Assembly: GCA_964411985.1 (NCBI GenBank)
Contig: CAYPNF010000099.1
Span: 1 to 16,341, forward strand
Source: CAYPNF01 sp964411985
GTDB lineage: Bacteria > Verrucomicrobiota > Verrucomicrobiia > Limisphaerales > J093
Reading direction: 5' to 3'
DNA: 16,341 nucleotides
The notes beneath the pieces are model-generated. The model saw only the letters and a list, made by a program, of their open reading frames with translations. It was not told the DNA's origin and did no database searches. Below, one piece after another: positions 15,431-16,341 of the stretch. Numbering within the stretch: the stretch's first letter is position 1; each line of letters opens with the position of its first letter. A program made the translations under genes and the position numbers.

Positions 15431-16341
15431 TCAAATATCCGCCTCCGGCGCCCACCGCTCCAGGATCATCCCATCCACCTCCCGAATGTTGGTGCTGTAC
15501 TCCCGCATCCGGTCGTAGATGCGGAACCGGTTGTGCTGGACGATGGCTTCGCTCTTTTCCACCTCCCGGGGGCGGTTTCGCATGCTGAAGGGGGCGGTCG
15601 CTTCGCCCCGGTGCAGGGTGGAAATGTAGCTGTGGAAGTTGGGGAGGTTCAGCAGGTCGTCCTTGCGGATGCTGGGGGCGAATTCCTCCTGGAGCAGCTC
15701 AGCGTCCTGGGTGCCGGTGCGGAAGGCCACCACTGTGCCCACGTTTCCGCGCACGGCGGCCAGGATCCCCTTGGGGATCTGGTTCATGTACTGGTTGGTG
15801 AGGATGGCGTTCAGGCGGTACTTCCGGGCCTCCGAAAGAATGGTGATGAAGCTGTCGGTGGCGACATTCTGGAATTCGTCGATGTAGAGGTAGAAATCCG
15901 GCAGGTCCGATTTGTCGCGGACCGAGGTGCGGGCGAACGCGGCGCGCTGGATCTGCCCGATGAGCGCCATGGCCAGGAACGCGGTGTTCATGTCCCCCAG
16001 GCGGCCCTTGCAGAGGTCCACCAGCAGGATTTTCTTGCGATCCAGAATTTCCTTGAAGTCGATGGTCGTGCGGGGCTGCAGGAGGATGCGTCTCAGGGCG
16101 TGGTTGTACAGAAACCGGTTCAGCTTGTTGGTGACGTACTGTCCCATCCCCGAAATCGAGGCATCTCCCTTCACCCGGTTGGCCAGTTCCCAGAATCCCC
16201 GGATGAGGGGGTCCGTGCAGCGCAGCACCAGACGGGTGCGGTAGGACTCGTCCGAGAAGATCCTCAGCACGCCGTCCAGGGTCGGGATGTCTTCATGGCT
16301 CATTTCCAGCAGGCACGCATTCCGGAAGTACTGCTCAAAGG
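15431..16341 (-). CDS. VirD4/TraG/HerA-like P-loop ATPase, C-terminal part (5' end beyond the window)
   Basis: This gene reads leftward from the right edge; about 302 residues are visible and the frame stays open past the ATG at 16303, so the N-terminal Walker A region is outside. The visible part has the features of type IV coupling proteins and related DNA-pumping ATPases: a beta-strand plus KKILLVDLCKGRLG, Walker B FYLYIDEFQNV, LSEARKYRLNAILTNQYMNQI, and the late signature NVGTVVAFRTGTQDAELL followed by LNLPNFHSYI. Such proteins either deliver DNA to a secretion channel or act in chromosomal DNA handling; no relaxase or Tra/Vir genes are visible here, so the role is open. The gene has high GC like the left flank and converges on the PLD-like gene with a 35-bp gap. 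No terminator is obvious between them. Confidence 0.8.
   Translation of the reverse strand, partial: FEQYFRNACLLEMSHEDIPTLDGVLRIFSDESYRTRLVLRCTDPLIRGFWELANRVKGDASISGMGQYVTNKLNRFLYNHALRRILLQPRTTIDFKEILDRKKILLVDLCKGRLGDMNTAFLAMALIGQIQRAAFARTSVRDKSDLPDFYLYIDEFQNVATDSFITILSEARKYRLNAILTNQYMNQIPKGILAAVRGNVGTVVAFRTGTQDAELLQEEFAPSIRKDDLLNLPNFHSYISTLHRGEATAPFSMRNRPREVEKSEAIVQHNRFRIYDRMREYSTNIREVDGMILERWAPEADI

Overview
The window is high-GC bacterial DNA with dense genes and Shine-Dalgarno sites of the GGAG type. A 60-base sample at 2461-2520 has 42 G/C by hand count. Nothing in it fixes the species. The AddAB-type repair pair, the phosphosignalling operon and the codon bias fit a GC-rich Gram-negative-like lineage (Acidobacteriota, Myxococcota or similar), but that is an impression, not a demonstration.

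Left edge (1-3496, + strand): the end of an AddB-like nuclease gene and a complete AddA-like helicase-nuclease gene, one base apart. This is core double-strand-break repair. A gap of about 330 bp follows.

Centre (3828-9902, + strand): six genes with gaps of 9 to 43 bp that look like one operon. In order they encode a NYN-domain ribonuclease, a VWA protein, a Ser/Thr kinase fused to a zinc ribbon and a divergent FHA domain, a PPP-type phosphoprotein phosphatase with a long unexplained N-terminus, a zinc-ribbon/single-TM/TPR-like protein, and a second VWA protein whose VWA fold is split by a YfaP/DUF2135-like beta domain. Kinase, phosphatase and VWA together recall the TerY-P triad of Ter stress systems. 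Here, however, the phosphatase is PPP rather than PP2C and the first gene is a nuclease. I read it as a phosphorylation-controlled module, possibly controlling RNA cleavage. This is the best candidate in the window for an undescribed multi-gene system.

Right-centre (about 9903-15395, + strand): a region of lower GC. A 60-base sample at 10081-10140 has 26 G/C. It carries a SIR2-STAND protein of about 1418 residues with ten exact-length 40-residue (120-bp) tandem repeats, followed by a two-TM protein with a PLD-like domain that lacks the HKD motif. Both look like anti-phage defence genes acquired by transfer; the first has the layout of Avs5-type proteins.

Right edge (15431-16341, - strand, running off the window): the C-terminal part of a VirD4/TraG/HerA-like ATPase, converging on the defence genes and back at high GC.
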